Below, piece after piece: positions 8,715 through 17,901 of a stretch of 64,000 nt of DNA. Below the pieces are notes generated by a model. That model was not told where the DNA came from. It ran no database searches and worked only from the letters and a program-made list of their open reading frames with translations. How positions within the stretch are numbered: the stretch's first letter is position 1; each line of letters begins with the position of its first letter. Source of the DNA: Paenibacillus gyeongsangnamensis (GTDB lineage Bacteria > Bacillota > Bacilli > Paenibacillales > NBRC-103111); the NCBI RefSeq assembly GCF_027533625.1, contig NZ_JAQAGZ010000002.1, positions 1 through 64,000 on the forward strand, written 5' to 3'. Made by a program: the position numbers and the translations under genes.

Positions 8715-10100
8715 TCATTTTTTTAAAGGAAATCGGACAATGAAGTCCTTCCATTGTAATAATCGTAAGGGGGCCATTGGTTTTCCAAAGGGATTTTCTA
8801 AGGATTCTAGTGAAATCAAATGAGCAATCAGTGTTAGAAAAGCAACGATGATTCCTATGAATCCAAATAATGAAGCAACCAGCATGATCGGAAAACGAAT
8901 ATGCCTGAGTACGGAGGCAAAATCAAAATTAGGAATGATGTAGGATGAAATGGCAGTAATGGACACGATGATAACCATTAGGTTGCTCACAATACCAGCT
9001 TGAACAGCCGCTTGTCCAATTACAATACCTCCAACAATTCCTATGGTTTGTCCTAGAGGTTGAGGCAGACGTAACCCCGCTTCTCTTAACATTTCCATTG
9101 TCATTTCCATGATAAGTGCTTCTATAAAAGGCGGAAATGGTACTTCATTGCGATATATGCCAATGGAGAGCAGTAATTTAACCGGTATAACTTCGTAGCT
9201 AAAAGAAATGAGAGCAATGTATACTGCGGGGAGGAATAGTGTAATAAAAAAGGCAATGTATCTAAAAAACCTTAAAAAAGTAGCTACAAACCATCCGCTA
9301 TTGTAATCGTCTATCGTCTTGAAAAATGTGCTGATATTAATAGGGCCAATCAAAAGGCTTGGGGACAGGTCGATTAATATTGCGTAACGACCTTCCAGAA
9401 GATGCTTTGCGGTCACATCCGGTCTTTCCGTCCTTAAAAACTGAGGAATTATGGAATATCGCTGATCTTGAATATACTCCGAAAGCTCTCCTGCGTGGTA
9501 TATACCGTCCGCTTTTATTAATTTAATTCGTTCTTCCAGAACCGATAATAATTCAGGAGAGGCGACATCAGATAAGTAAAGCAAGCTGATATTTGTTTCC
9601 CCTCTTTGACCCACTTGGAATTCCTTAATGCTAAGCTCCCGTTTAGGGATGTAACGGCGAATCAAAGCGATATTTTCACTTACGGTCTCTACAAAACCTT
9701 GTTGCGACCCGGTAAGCGAATTTTCCAATTGCGGTTTCTCGATCGATCTTTTGGGCCATCCTTGTGCTTCAATAATCTTAACTTGATCTTGGCCTTCAAT
9801 GAACAAAATACAATTGCCATGCAGCAAAGCTTCTTCAATCACTTTCCATTGGTCAGCCTCTTGAATTTTGCCTACTGAAATCATGGATTCGGTCCCTTCA
9901 GACAATAAAGGGCTTAGTATGTGAGTATTGATAACTTTCTTATCAATTATAGAATCAATGAAAGCAAGGGCAAATTTCGTTGCCGACATTTCGGGGGCAA
10001 TCTCACGGATTACCAAGTCTGGAGCATTTCTGAACATATTTTTCAGTTCATGCAAATTTGTGGATAAATCTTGAGATGTACGCATTCTTAACCACTTCAT
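8715..10100 (-). CDS. gerA: Spore germination protein, GerA family
   Basis: A protein of 461 residues, near the lower end for GerA subunits. A soluble N-terminal half contains DLVIREI, LLYLSDVASPELL and FLRTERPDVTAKHLLEGRYA. About five membrane segments follow from residue 260, including EALIMEMTMEMLREAGLRLP, highly typical of the family. The A subunit is thought to form the oligomeric ion channel of the receptor. The annotated ATG has only AGG directly before it, too close for a good ribosome site; an ATG five codons later is an alternative. It is the first gene of the operon. Confidence 0.88.
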   Translation of the reverse strand: MKWLRMRTSQDLSTNLHELKNMFRNAPDLVIREIAPEMSATKFALAFIDSIIDKKVINTHILSPLLSEGTESMISVGKIQEADQWKVIEEALLHGNCILFIEGQDQVKIIEAQGWPKRSIEKPQLENSLTGSQQGFVETVSENIALIRRYIPKRELSIKEFQVGQRGETNISLLYLSDVASPELLSVLEERIKLIKADGIYHAGELSEYIQDQRYSIIPQFLRTERPDVTAKHLLEGRYAILIDLSPSLLIGPINISTFFKTIDDYNSGWFVATFLRFFRYIAFFITLFLPAVYIALISFSYEVIPVKLLLSIGIYRNEVPFPPFIEALIMEMTMEMLREAGLRLPQPLGQTIGIVGGIVIGQAAVQAGIVSNLMVIIVSITAISSYIIPNFDFASVLRHIRFPIMLVASLFGFIGIIVAFLTLIAHLISLESLENPFGKPMAPLRLLQWKDFIVRFPLKK

Positions 10101-10230
10101 CCTATAATTTTTTTCATTAGAGCTATTACTTAATGATTTCCATTTGCAAAAAAATTATGTAATTAGTTTTTGGACACTCCTGGATCACAATTATTCGTAA
10201 TAGGGAAATCAAAATATTTTTTGTTATATT

Positions 10231-10520
10231 CTACTGAAGATCTAGGGAAATTATTTTATTCTCTACCAATTTAATAAGCTCGTCCATTTTATGTACCTGC
10301 CTTCGTTTATACTGAAGCATCAGAATCTCGTTCTCGATACATCGCGCCGCGAAGGTTGCCAGCTTGGTGCCTTTATCCGGACTGAAGGACTCAATAGCTT
10401 TAATTAATCCGATCGACCCGATGGAAATTAAATCCTCTAGGTCTTCTCCTGTATTATCGAATTTTTTGACGATATGAACACGAACTGATGTAAAAAAAGT
10501 AGCCCTCTTCTTTTACCGGC
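10231..10520 (-). pseudogene. sigK: SigK 5'-half remnant, cut at a recombination junction
   Basis: The minus strand encodes [39 protein letters not shown] and [11 protein letters not shown], which is sigma-70 region 2 of SigK rather than SigE (which has YIARKF here). Immediately after ENEILM the sequence departs from SigK and runs [18 protein letters not shown] to a TAG at 10231. Upstream only a KPVKEEG-like piece of the N-terminus remains, near 10510, with a gap of roughly 30 residues. The break after ENEILM is where the skin element splits sigK in Bacillus subtilis. I read this as an old left junction, no longer functional. Confidence 0.8.
10317..10330. repeat. sigK attachment-core copy 1
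   Basis: GCATCAGAATCTCG occurs here and again at 23985-23998 in the same orientation. Both copies sit at the same codons of sigK (encoding EILMH/L on the minus strand) and both are followed by TTCT, with one base inserted in copy 2. To the left of this copy the sequence is no longer sigK. Confidence 0.7.
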
Positions 10521-10562
10521 TTATGATATTATTGTTGTTTTGCCTTCCACCCCTGGAACAAC

Positions 10563-10601
10563 AAAAATGAGGATGAAGCGTCGCTTCCATCCTCATTTTC
10601 A
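10563..10601 (-). terminator. Terminator at the end of the catabolic operon
   Basis: AAAATGAGGATG with AAGCG pairs with CGCTT and CATCCTCATTTT, with one bulge. It lies about 40 bases after the ridA stop and has A/T tails on both sides, so it could act in both directions. Confidence 0.7.
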
Positions 10602-10641
10602 TATTACCTGTTAGACCTCTTCGACATGGACTTCTAAAAGC

Positions 10642-11016
10642 TTAAATTTCAGCAATCACATCGATCTCCACCAGAATGTTCTCCAGCTGGCTTCCTACGG
10701 TCGTCCGAACCGGATACGGCTTGCTGAAAAATTGCTGGTAAACAGAGTTGTAAGCATCGAAGTATTTCAAATCTGACAAATGCGCTGTGACTTTAACGAC
10801 GTGATCCATGGTAGCACCGGCTGCGGTCAATATATTTTGAATATTTTTCAGCACTTGCCGCGTTTGCTCCTCAATCGTTTCCGGAACTGTGCCGGTTTCC
10901 GGATTCAGTGGACCCTGGCCTGCGACATATACCCGATTACCAACTTGAATGCCTTGAGAGTAAGGGCCTACCGGTCCTGGAGCAAGCGAGGTTTGGATTT
11001 CTTTTTTCATAGTCAT
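10642..11016 (-). CDS. ridA: RidA/YjgF-family enamine/imine deaminase
   Basis: A protein of 124 residues, normal for RidA. It shows GPYSQGIQVGNRVYVAGQ (about 17-34), the VKVTAHLSDL segment and PVRTTVGSQL (about 101-110), whose arginine corresponds to the substrate-binding Arg105 of RidA, then a final VEIDVIAEI strand. RidA proteins hydrolyse reactive enamine/imine intermediates released by PLP enzymes or amino-acid oxidases. It is the last gene of the operon, 22 bases after the serine hydrolase. The PLP enzyme three genes upstream is a plausible source of its substrate. Confidence 0.9.
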   Translation of the reverse strand: MTMKKEIQTSLAPGPVGPYSQGIQVGNRVYVAGQGPLNPETGTVPETIEEQTRQVLKNIQNILTAAGATMDHVVKVTAHLSDLKYFDAYNSVYQQFFSKPYPVRTTVGSQLENILVEIDVIAEI

Positions 11017-11037
11017 TACCTCCAGCGTTGGGATGGA

Positions 11038-12081
11038 TTATGATACTGCCAAGCAAACCAGGTTATGATAGATCGCTCGGATGCTTGCGATGGAATCGTT
11101 ATCGCGCGAAGGGTGGACACGATTAGTTAGTAGAATGGCAAATCGATCGAGCGAAGGATCCATAAATATACTCGTTCCTGTAAACCCCGTATGACCGTAA
11201 GCTTCGTCGGAAAACAGATCCCCTGCCGGAGAATGCCGCGCGTCTTTTCCCTGCCATCCGAGACATCGGGAAAGTAGATTAGGCGGAGTGTGTCTCCTGG
11301 ACATCAGTTCAACCGTAGCCGCATGCAGCCACGTCCCTTTGGATGTTTCCCCTTTGCACAGCATGGTTCTGGCCAACTGGCTCAAATCCGAGGCAGTACC
11401 GAACAGCCCGGCGTGGCCGGCAATTCCCCCGAGGTTGACCGCGTTTTCATCATGAACCTCGCCTTGTATGATTCGATTTCTCCATTGACAGTACTCAGTA
11501 GCAGCAATGCTGTCTCGAAGTTCTGCCGGAGGATTAAACAACGTTCGGTTCATTCCGACAGGCTCCAGAACCAACTCCTTCATTGTCCGGTCCAGACGCT
11601 GAGATGTAACCGCTTCAATAATATCACCAAGTATCATAAATCCTTGGGAAGTATATTCCACACTCGTCCCAGCCTTAAACCTTAATGGGAGCTGCCTCAC
11701 CGCTCGCATGAGCTTATCGCGTGTATCCGCAAAATGAAATAAAGGCTGTTGACCAGGTATCCCGCTCGTATGAGTCAGGAGCTGAAACAAGGTAATACCT
11801 GCTTTATCCGAATGACAATAGTCCGGCAAAAATCGTGAAATGGTATCATCTAAGCACAGCTCTCCGGCCTCGAACAGCTTCATGATTGCAAGGGAAACAA
11901 TAGGCTTGGTAACAGATGCCAAATCGAACAAGCTTCCTTCGTGAGCCGCCGGACCATCCCAAGATAATGTTCCGACCACGCCTGAGCCTAGAATGCCTGT
12001 GGAATTTCCAAAAGCATAAACAGCGCATGAGAAAGCATGTTGTTCCCGTTTTTTTAGTAAAAAATTGTGAATGACATCCAT
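11038..12081 (-). CDS. Beta-lactamase-family (class C) serine hydrolase
   Basis: A protein of 347 residues, cytoplasmic by the absence of a signal peptide. The SxxK motif is SVTK in FDLASVTKPIVSLAIMKL (about 54-71), the second motif is a YTS (EYTSQGFMILGDII), and HTGFTG near the C-terminus fits the KTG-like box. This fold covers D-aminopeptidases, D-amino-acid amidases, esterases and DD-peptidases. Because it lies between a deacylase and ridA in an operon with a D-amino-acid-type regulator, a role in cleaving a D-amino-acid peptide or amide is plausible but unproven. The neighbouring M20 gene ends 4 bases away. Confidence 0.8.
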   Translation of the reverse strand: MDVIHNFLLKKREQHAFSCAVYAFGNSTGILGSGVVGTLSWDGPAAHEGSLFDLASVTKPIVSLAIMKLFEAGELCLDDTISRFLPDYCHSDKAGITLFQLLTHTSGIPGQQPLFHFADTRDKLMRAVRQLPLRFKAGTSVEYTSQGFMILGDIIEAVTSQRLDRTMKELVLEPVGMNRTLFNPPAELRDSIAATEYCQWRNRIIQGEVHDENAVNLGGIAGHAGLFGTASDLSQLARTMLCKGETSKGTWLHAATVELMSRRHTPPNLLSRCLGWQGKDARHSPAGDLFSDEAYGHTGFTGTSIFMDPSLDRFAILLTNRVHPSRDNDSIASIRAIYHNLVCLAVS

Positions 12082-12085
12082 AAGC

Positions 12086-13237
12086 TCACTCTCCTAAGAA
12101 ACGGCGCGCAATTTGTTCATAAATACCGACCGCTTGCTCAAGCTGTGTAGTTTCAACGAACTCGTCGGGAGCATGAGCCTGTGCCAAGCTTCCCGGGCCT
12201 AAAATAACGGTTGGGATACCGGCAATGGTCACCAATTTGCTCATATCACAGCCTGCGCTAAAGCCTTTGGCTTCCTTTTTTATACCGGTGACTTCTCCAG
12301 CTGCTTCTAAAGCCACATCTACAATACGTTCCGTCGCCTTCGTTTCCGACGGAATGGTTGCGACAACGACCTCGACTGACTCGAGGTGAAAGCCGGACCG
12401 ACGCTCCTGCAGCCGTTCTATCATGAGCTGCAGTTCGCGGTCAGCCTTCTCGTGAGTCTCTCCCGGGATCAGCCGACGGTCAATGATGATTTCCGCGCTG
12501 CCTGGTATCGTATTCTGACGTGTGCCGCCTTGAAAAATCGTCACTGCCGCATTTGCCGGCCCTAGCTGAGGATGGGGGGCTTTCGCCAGTTCATGGCCCA
12601 GCTGTTCATATTCCGCACAAAATGCCGCTGCGTGATGAATCGCATTGTTGCCCAAATGCGGACTGCCGGAATGAGCTGATTTTCCTTGAAAGCGCAGGCG
12701 TCTCATGTAAGTTCCCTTATGGGCGATCGCTACCTCCAATTGCGTAGGCTCTCCTACAACGGCCCCATCGGCCTGAATACCTTGATTTACAAGAAATAAG
12801 CTGCCGATTCCACCCGCTTCTTCCCCCATTACCGCCGTTAATGTCAGCTTTCCTTTCAAGCCCTCCCGCTTAGCGGAAATACGCTCCATGGCGCAGAGCA
12901 TAGACACCAGACTGCCTTTAGCGTCGCACGCGCCAAGACCGAAGATTTTGCCGTTTTCCACCACGGGTGTATATGGTGAATGCGTCCAGGTTTGCCCTTG
13001 TGGATTGTTCACATCCATGTGCGTGTTAAATACAAGACGGGGGCCAGTTCCAAAATCTAGAGTGACGAGGACGTTGTCTTTGCCTGGCTCGACCTCCTGC
13101 CGAACAACTTCGGCACCAAACGATTTGGCCCATCCTTCGATCCAATCGGCTACAAGCGCGACCTCTCCCGGCGGCGTAGGCGTAGGGAGCGAAATGCATT
13201 CCAATAGTGCTTCTACCACAGTTCGAGATGCTATCAT
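12086..13237 (-). CDS. M20-family metallo-deacylase (ArgE/DapE/ACY1-like)
   Basis: A protein of 383 residues with the two-metal M20 layout: NTHMDV (metal-binding His), GLGACDAKGSL (bridging Asp), AVMGEEAGGIGS (catalytic Glu and metal Glu), VGEPT, then the dimerisation insert starting HKGTYMRRLRFQGKSAHSG. A last metal His fits AQAHAPDEFV near the C-terminus. Relatives remove acyl groups from N-acyl amino acids or cleave dipeptides. It sits in a tight operon directly before the serine hydrolase and 4 bases after the PLP-enzyme gene. Confidence 0.85.
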   Translation of the reverse strand: MIASRTVVEALLECISLPTPTPPGEVALVADWIEGWAKSFGAEVVRQEVEPGKDNVLVTLDFGTGPRLVFNTHMDVNNPQGQTWTHSPYTPVVENGKIFGLGACDAKGSLVSMLCAMERISAKREGLKGKLTLTAVMGEEAGGIGSLFLVNQGIQADGAVVGEPTQLEVAIAHKGTYMRRLRFQGKSAHSGSPHLGNNAIHHAAAFCAEYEQLGHELAKAPHPQLGPANAAVTIFQGGTRQNTIPGSAEIIIDRRLIPGETHEKADRELQLMIERLQERRSGFHLESVEVVVATIPSETKATERIVDVALEAAGEVTGIKKEAKGFSAGCDMSKLVTIAGIPTVILGPGSLAQAHAPDEFVETTQLEQAVGIYEQIARRFLGE

Positions 13238-13241
13238 AAAA

Positions 13242-14495
13242 TCACCCCCATAACGATGTCAAAAGCCGCTGCAAATCCTCATACGAAGCTTCCAGCTGCA
13301 GATTCGTTTCAGGAATATTTTCCTGAACGAGATAAGCTTGCTTCAAGCCGCTGCCGGTAATAACGCATACCACTCTGTCGTCCTTGCGGATCGTCCCCTG
13401 ACGAACGGCTTGCCGAACGGCTGCGAGTCCTGCTGCGGAGGCAGGTTCGGCACAAATTCCGTCTTTTCCGAGCAGTTTCATCGCTTCGATGATTTCATCG
13501 TCGCTCACGGCCGCAGCAAAACCTCCGGAATCGTAAACAGCCTTGAGCACACGCTTGCCACCTTGAATTTGTGAATCTGCGGCAATGCTCTGCGCAATCG
13601 TCTTTGTCGGATCACCATGTCGATCCGCTCTTTGCTTCCCCGCTTGAAAAGCTCTGGGGATCGGGGCCGTAGCCTCCGGCTGAACGGCTACCATTCTCGG
13701 CTTTGCCTTCGTCCAACCCAGCTCGTATAGCTCCCTGTACCCTTTCCAGGCGCCCCATATTCCTCCGCCTGTTCCTACCGGATGTACCATCACGTCAGGA
13801 GCGCACCAGCCGAGCTCTTCCGCGATTTCGTACGCGTAGCTTTTCATAGCCTCATGCCGAGCAGGATTAATAAAATTAACGAATTGGTAAAGACCAAGCT
13901 CTTTGACTGCTTTTTCCAGCATGAATGTAATTTCGTCCATGCTTTTAAAATAAAGCGTGGCCGTATGCGCTCCATAAAAAGCAATCAATGCTTTCTTCAG
14001 CGGATTGGCCAAATATTCCACAAGCACCGTTGCATGAATGCCCGCACGGGATGCATATGCAGCAAACGAGGCGCCCGCATTTCCGGAGCTGTAAGTCAGC
14101 CCTCGGGTAAGTCCAAGCTGTTTGGCGAAGCTTACAGCCAGACTAAAGCCGCGGTCTTTGAAGCTACCGGTCGGCAGCAGCGTATCATTTTTAAAATACA
14201 GCTCCGTAAGCCCCAGTTCCTTGGCCGCATGAACCGACTTGATCAGCGGTGTCCCTCCCTCACCAAGCGTCACAACGCATCCGGGGGCGCTGATGGGGTA
14301 GAACTCATGCCAGCGCCAGATGGAACGTTCCCGTCCTGAGAAAAGCGCGGGGCTCAGGTCACGCTTCATACCCGGCATGTCATATTGAATTTCAAGCAGT
14401 CCGCCGCAATCCGGACAAGTATTTACCGGCTGAAGCAGCTCGAAATGATGGTGGCAGCCGTCACATTCATACTCCATGGCATAAGACCAAAGCAA
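13242..14495 (-). CDS. Threonine-synthase-like PLP enzyme with N-terminal zinc ribbon
   Basis: A protein of 417 residues. The N-terminus has two CxxC pairs (CDGC near 11-14 and CPDC near 28-31), a rubredoxin-like knuckle seen in threonine synthases and related lyases. The PLP lysine lies in LLPTGSFKDRGFSLAVSF, a glycine-rich phosphate loop in HPVGTGGGIWG, and a C-terminal VITGSGLKQ. I keep the TTG start at 14493-14495 because GGGAGG lies 7 bases upstream; an ATG six codons later is possible. In this operon it is more likely a lyase or ammonia-lyase acting on an imported amino acid than biosynthetic ThrC. RidA downstream fits an enamine product. Confidence 0.8.
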   Translation of the reverse strand: MLWSYAMEYECDGCHHHFELLQPVNTCPDCGGLLEIQYDMPGMKRDLSPALFSGRERSIWRWHEFYPISAPGCVVTLGEGGTPLIKSVHAAKELGLTELYFKNDTLLPTGSFKDRGFSLAVSFAKQLGLTRGLTYSSGNAGASFAAYASRAGIHATVLVEYLANPLKKALIAFYGAHTATLYFKSMDEITFMLEKAVKELGLYQFVNFINPARHEAMKSYAYEIAEELGWCAPDVMVHPVGTGGGIWGAWKGYRELYELGWTKAKPRMVAVQPEATAPIPRAFQAGKQRADRHGDPTKTIAQSIAADSQIQGGKRVLKAVYDSGGFAAAVSDDEIIEAMKLLGKDGICAEPASAAGLAAVRQAVRQGTIRKDDRVVCVITGSGLKQAYLVQENIPETNLQLEASYEDLQRLLTSLWG

Positions 14496-14507
14496 TTGTC
14501 TTCCTCC

Positions 14508-15356
14508 CTATTCTTTGCGCGTTTTCGGATCCATGTAATCGCGTACCGTATCCCCGAGCAGATTGATGGCCAGTACGACCAGCATAAGTGAAAATCCTGG
14601 GAACACGGTAATCCACCAGGCTGTGTTGATATACAATTGCCCTTGACTTAACATGCTGCCCCAGCTCGGAATGTTGGCCGGTATCCCTAGTCCAAGAAAG
14701 CTCAGGGACGACTCGGATATAATCGCTGAAGCAATCTGAAAGGTTCCGATCGTAATGATGGGAGCATATATATTAGGCAAAATATGGCGGAATAAAATCC
14801 GAGAGTCATTTGCCCCGATCGTTTGGGCGGCTACTACGAAATCGCTGGTGCGAATGCTGAGTACTTCTGAACGGATGACCCTGGCGTAAGGCACCCATCC
14901 GGTAATGCCGAGCACCAGTATTAGATTTTTCATCCCACCGCCAACCACCGCCACTATGACGAGCGCCAGCAGTATGGTCGGAAAAGCGAGTTGAATGTCG
15001 GCAAATCGCATGGCGATCTGATCTAGAAATCGGTAATACCCCGACAACAACCCGATCATGGTTCCGATCACGCCCGAGAGCACTACGGCACAAATCCCTA
15101 CCATAATGGATACCCGGCTTCCATAAATCAGGCGGCTTAGCACATCACGTCCCAAGTTGTCCGTGCCCAGCAAATAACCGTCAGCATGATTAGCAAGCCA
15201 GATCGGAGCCTTCAGTCGGTACATCAGATCTTGGGCGTTTGGATCATGAGGCGCTAGCAGCGGAGCAAAAATGGCGATGAGCAGGAAGATGGCCAAAAGC
15301 AAGCCTGCGATTTGGGTGACCATATGTCCTGAACGTACTAGGCGTAACCGCTTCAA
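14508..15356 (-). CDS. Oligopeptide-type ABC transporter permease, DppC/OppC-like
   Basis: A protein of 282 residues with an N-terminal helix, the DPN motif (LAPHDPNAQDLMYRL) that starts the OppC N-terminal region, LLGTDNLGRDVLSRLIYGSR, and an EAA-type loop around VVAAQTIGANDSRILFRHIL for contact with the ATPase. About six membrane segments. It pairs with the adjacent DppB-like permease (12 bases away) as the channel of a nickel/peptide/opine-type importer. Confidence 0.9.
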   Translation of the reverse strand: MKRLRLVRSGHMVTQIAGLLLAIFLLIAIFAPLLAPHDPNAQDLMYRLKAPIWLANHADGYLLGTDNLGRDVLSRLIYGSRVSIMVGICAVVLSGVIGTMIGLLSGYYRFLDQIAMRFADIQLAFPTILLALVIVAVVGGGMKNLILVLGITGWVPYARVIRSEVLSIRTSDFVVAAQTIGANDSRILFRHILPNIYAPIITIGTFQIASAIISESSLSFLGLGIPANIPSWGSMLSQGQLYINTAWWITVFPGFSLMLVVLAINLLGDTVRDYMDPKTRKE

Positions 15357-15368
15357 TGTAAACGCCTC

Positions 15369-16286
15369 CTACTTGTATTGAATACGTGGATCAATGAAGA
15401 CATAGCAAAGATCCACCAAAAGATTAATTAAAACGAATAAGCCTGCGAGCAAAATTACCGCCCCCTGAACAAGCGGGAAATCCCGGTTATAAATGGATTG
15501 AACGAGCAGCTGTCCAACCCCCGGCCATGCAAAAATCGTTTCCGTTACGACAGAACCGCCGAGCAGTGCACCGATTTCCAGCCCGACTACCGTGACTACA
15601 GGAAGCAGCGAATTTCGAAGCGCATGCTTGCCGATAACTGTTCGCGGAAGCAAGCCTTTGGCCCGAGCCGTGCGAATATAATCGGAATTCACCGATTGAA
15701 TTAACGAAGATCGAAGCAGCCGGGTAACCAGAGCCATAAGATGCAGTCCCAATGCAACCGCAGGGAGCACAAGATGCTTCGCCCCTCCAATCCCCCCAGT
15801 GGGAAACCAGTGCAGCTCTACTGAGAACAGCAAGATGAGCAAAATACCTACCCAGAACACGGGCATCGATTGTCCAATGAGCACAAGAGTCATGATGCCG
15901 TACTCTGCGGACGAATTGCGCTTGATGGCTGATATGATCCCTGCAGGGATGGCCACAATCAACGAGAAAAGGAGCGAGGCGGTCGCGAGCTCGATGGTGG
16001 CGGGAAGCCGTTCAGCAATCAGCTTGACCGTAGGCTCCCCGTACTTCAGCGACTGACCCAAATTAAATTGCAGTAGATGGTATAAATAAATGCCGAATTG
16101 TTCAATTAACGGTTTATCGAAGCCAAGCTGCTTTCGAAGACTTTCGATTTGTGCAACCGATGCATCGGGAGGCAGCATGATCATTACCGGATCCCCAGTT
16201 AATCTTGTGATGAAAAAAACGACCGTCGCCACACCGAATAGTACAAAAATTGCGTAAAAGCATCGTCTTAAAATATAGGACAGCAC
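15369..16286 (-). CDS. Oligopeptide-type ABC transporter permease, DppB/OppB-like
   Basis: A protein of 305 residues with six predicted membrane helices. It has the usual start MLSYILRRCFYAIFVLFGV, the conserved FFITRLTGDP, and the EAA loop in YIRTARAKGLLPRTVIGKHA. It partners the DppC-like permease downstream. The solute-binding lipoprotein gene is immediately upstream. Confidence 0.9.
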   Translation of the reverse strand: MLSYILRRCFYAIFVLFGVATVVFFITRLTGDPVMIMLPPDASVAQIESLRKQLGFDKPLIEQFGIYLYHLLQFNLGQSLKYGEPTVKLIAERLPATIELATASLLFSLIVAIPAGIISAIKRNSSAEYGIMTLVLIGQSMPVFWVGILLILLFSVELHWFPTGGIGGAKHLVLPAVALGLHLMALVTRLLRSSLIQSVNSDYIRTARAKGLLPRTVIGKHALRNSLLPVVTVVGLEIGALLGGSVVTETIFAWPGVGQLLVQSIYNRDFPLVQGAVILLAGLFVLINLLVDLCYVFIDPRIQYK

Positions 16287-16317
16287 AGCTCATGTCGCCC
16301 CCTTTGCAGCGGAATCA

Positions 16318-17871
16318 TTATTTAATGGATGCTCCATACATATTCAGTACGCCAGTCGGAGAAGGAGTCCATTGAATGTTTTTACGCATACCGTAAATGC
16401 CATCCAATTGGTACAAGTAAATAAATGGCGCTTCCTCTTTCAGAAGGACTTGCAGCTTGGTGAAGGCTTCTTGGCGCACCTTTGGGTCTACCGATTGCTC
16501 TTCAGTGTCGATCAGCTTATCGGCTTCGGCATTTTTCCAGCGGTTGTATCGTCTATCGCTTTTAATGTAGGATTGAAAGTTGCTTAAAGCGTCCATCGTC
16601 CAGCCAGTATTGCCGATATAATAAAGCGGCGACGCCTTCTTTGCGGTTATATTGCCTACTAGGGTTGCGCTGTCCAATAAATTGATTTTCACATTGACGC
16701 CAACTTTGGCAAGCTGTCCGGCAATCGCCTGAACGTTGTTCGAATCGGCATTCGTCGCATCAAGCGAGATGGAGAAGCCTTGCGGATAGCCGGCCTGTGC
16801 CAGCAGCTGCTTTGCTTTGTCCGGATTATACTCATATGGCTTAATCGAAGTATCGATGCCGAAATTTTGTTTTGGAATTAATGTCGACACATGGGCGGCG
16901 TGACCGCCAAGCACGGTTTTGATCATCGTATCCACATCGATTGCGTAGTTGAGCGCCTGACGCACTTCTTTTTTGGCCAAGGGTCCGTCCTGTGTCGTAT
17001 CCAGCGAAATGTAGAACGTGCGGATCCATGGATTGGAGTTCACTTGCACGGAGGATTCATTTTTTAATTGATCGGCTACGTCCGCGGAAAGCGATGCTGC
17101 GATATCGATTTCTCCTGTTTTCAAAGCAGCCACCATATCGGCCGGATTGGGGATGATGCGGAACGTGAGCTTCTTAAATTTCGGTACGCCACGCCAGTAG
17201 TCGGGATTCGCTTCCATCTCCACCCGATTGTCCTTTTGCCAGGAAACGAATTTATATGGGCCTGTGCCGATCGGATTTTTGGCAAAATTGTCGTCGCCTT
17301 TTTCCTGAATATATTTAGGCGGGACTATCACACCACCGAAAAGCGTCGTTTTATTCGGCAAGATCGGATCCGGAGCGCTAGTAACGAAATTGACCGTATA
17401 GGGATCGACGATTTCTACCGACTTCACGGTATTTAATTCGACAATCGGGGATTTCGTAGCTGGATTCAGCAGCCGCTCGATGCTGAACTTCACGGCATTC
17501 GCGTCAAATGGCTCGCCGTTCTGGAATTTAACGCCTTGCCGCAGCTTGAATTGCCACGTCGTTTCGTTGAGAGTCTTCCATTCTGTTGCCAGTCCCGGCG
17601 CCAGCTTATTGTCTGCGTCTCTGGTAACCAGCGTGTCGAACATGTTGCTAAGGATGCTCATGTCAGGAATTTTCCCTTGCTTTTGCGGGTCCATGGTGCC
17701 AGCGTCGGTATCTTGGGCAACAATTAATGAATCATTTGCCGGGGAAGTACTTTTCGTATCACTACTTGCAGTAGGTTTACTTGAGCTTGGCTGATCACCC
17801 GATGGATTGCCGGAACAGCCCGTAAAGACAAGAAACGTACTCAGTGCGATGAGAAGACTTTTCGCTTTCAT
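16318..17871 (-). CDS. ABC transporter solute-binding lipoprotein, SBP family 5
   Basis: A protein of 517 residues. A lipoprotein signal ends LVFTGC (Cys19), followed by a Ser/Thr-rich linker to about residue 45. Family signatures include TWQFKLRQGVKFQNGEPFDA, PIGTGPYKFVSWQ and VRQALNYAIDVDTMI. It would be anchored on the outer face of the membrane and give the importer its specificity. Family 5 proteins bind peptides, nickel, opines or glycans, so the ligand stays open. The surrounding deacylases argue for a modified amino acid or short peptide. Confidence 0.9.
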   Translation of the reverse strand: MKAKSLLIALSTFLVFTGCSGNPSGDQPSSSKPTASSDTKSTSPANDSLIVAQDTDAGTMDPQKQGKIPDMSILSNMFDTLVTRDADNKLAPGLATEWKTLNETTWQFKLRQGVKFQNGEPFDANAVKFSIERLLNPATKSPIVELNTVKSVEIVDPYTVNFVTSAPDPILPNKTTLFGGVIVPPKYIQEKGDDNFAKNPIGTGPYKFVSWQKDNRVEMEANPDYWRGVPKFKKLTFRIIPNPADMVAALKTGEIDIAASLSADVADQLKNESSVQVNSNPWIRTFYISLDTTQDGPLAKKEVRQALNYAIDVDTMIKTVLGGHAAHVSTLIPKQNFGIDTSIKPYEYNPDKAKQLLAQAGYPQGFSISLDATNADSNNVQAIAGQLAKVGVNVKINLLDSATLVGNITAKKASPLYYIGNTGWTMDALSNFQSYIKSDRRYNRWKNAEADKLIDTEEQSVDPKVRQEAFTKLQVLLKEEAPFIYLYQLDGIYGMRKNIQWTPSPTGVLNMYGASIK

Positions 17872-17901
17872 TGAAAATCATCCCTCTCTTCATGATAAAT
17901 T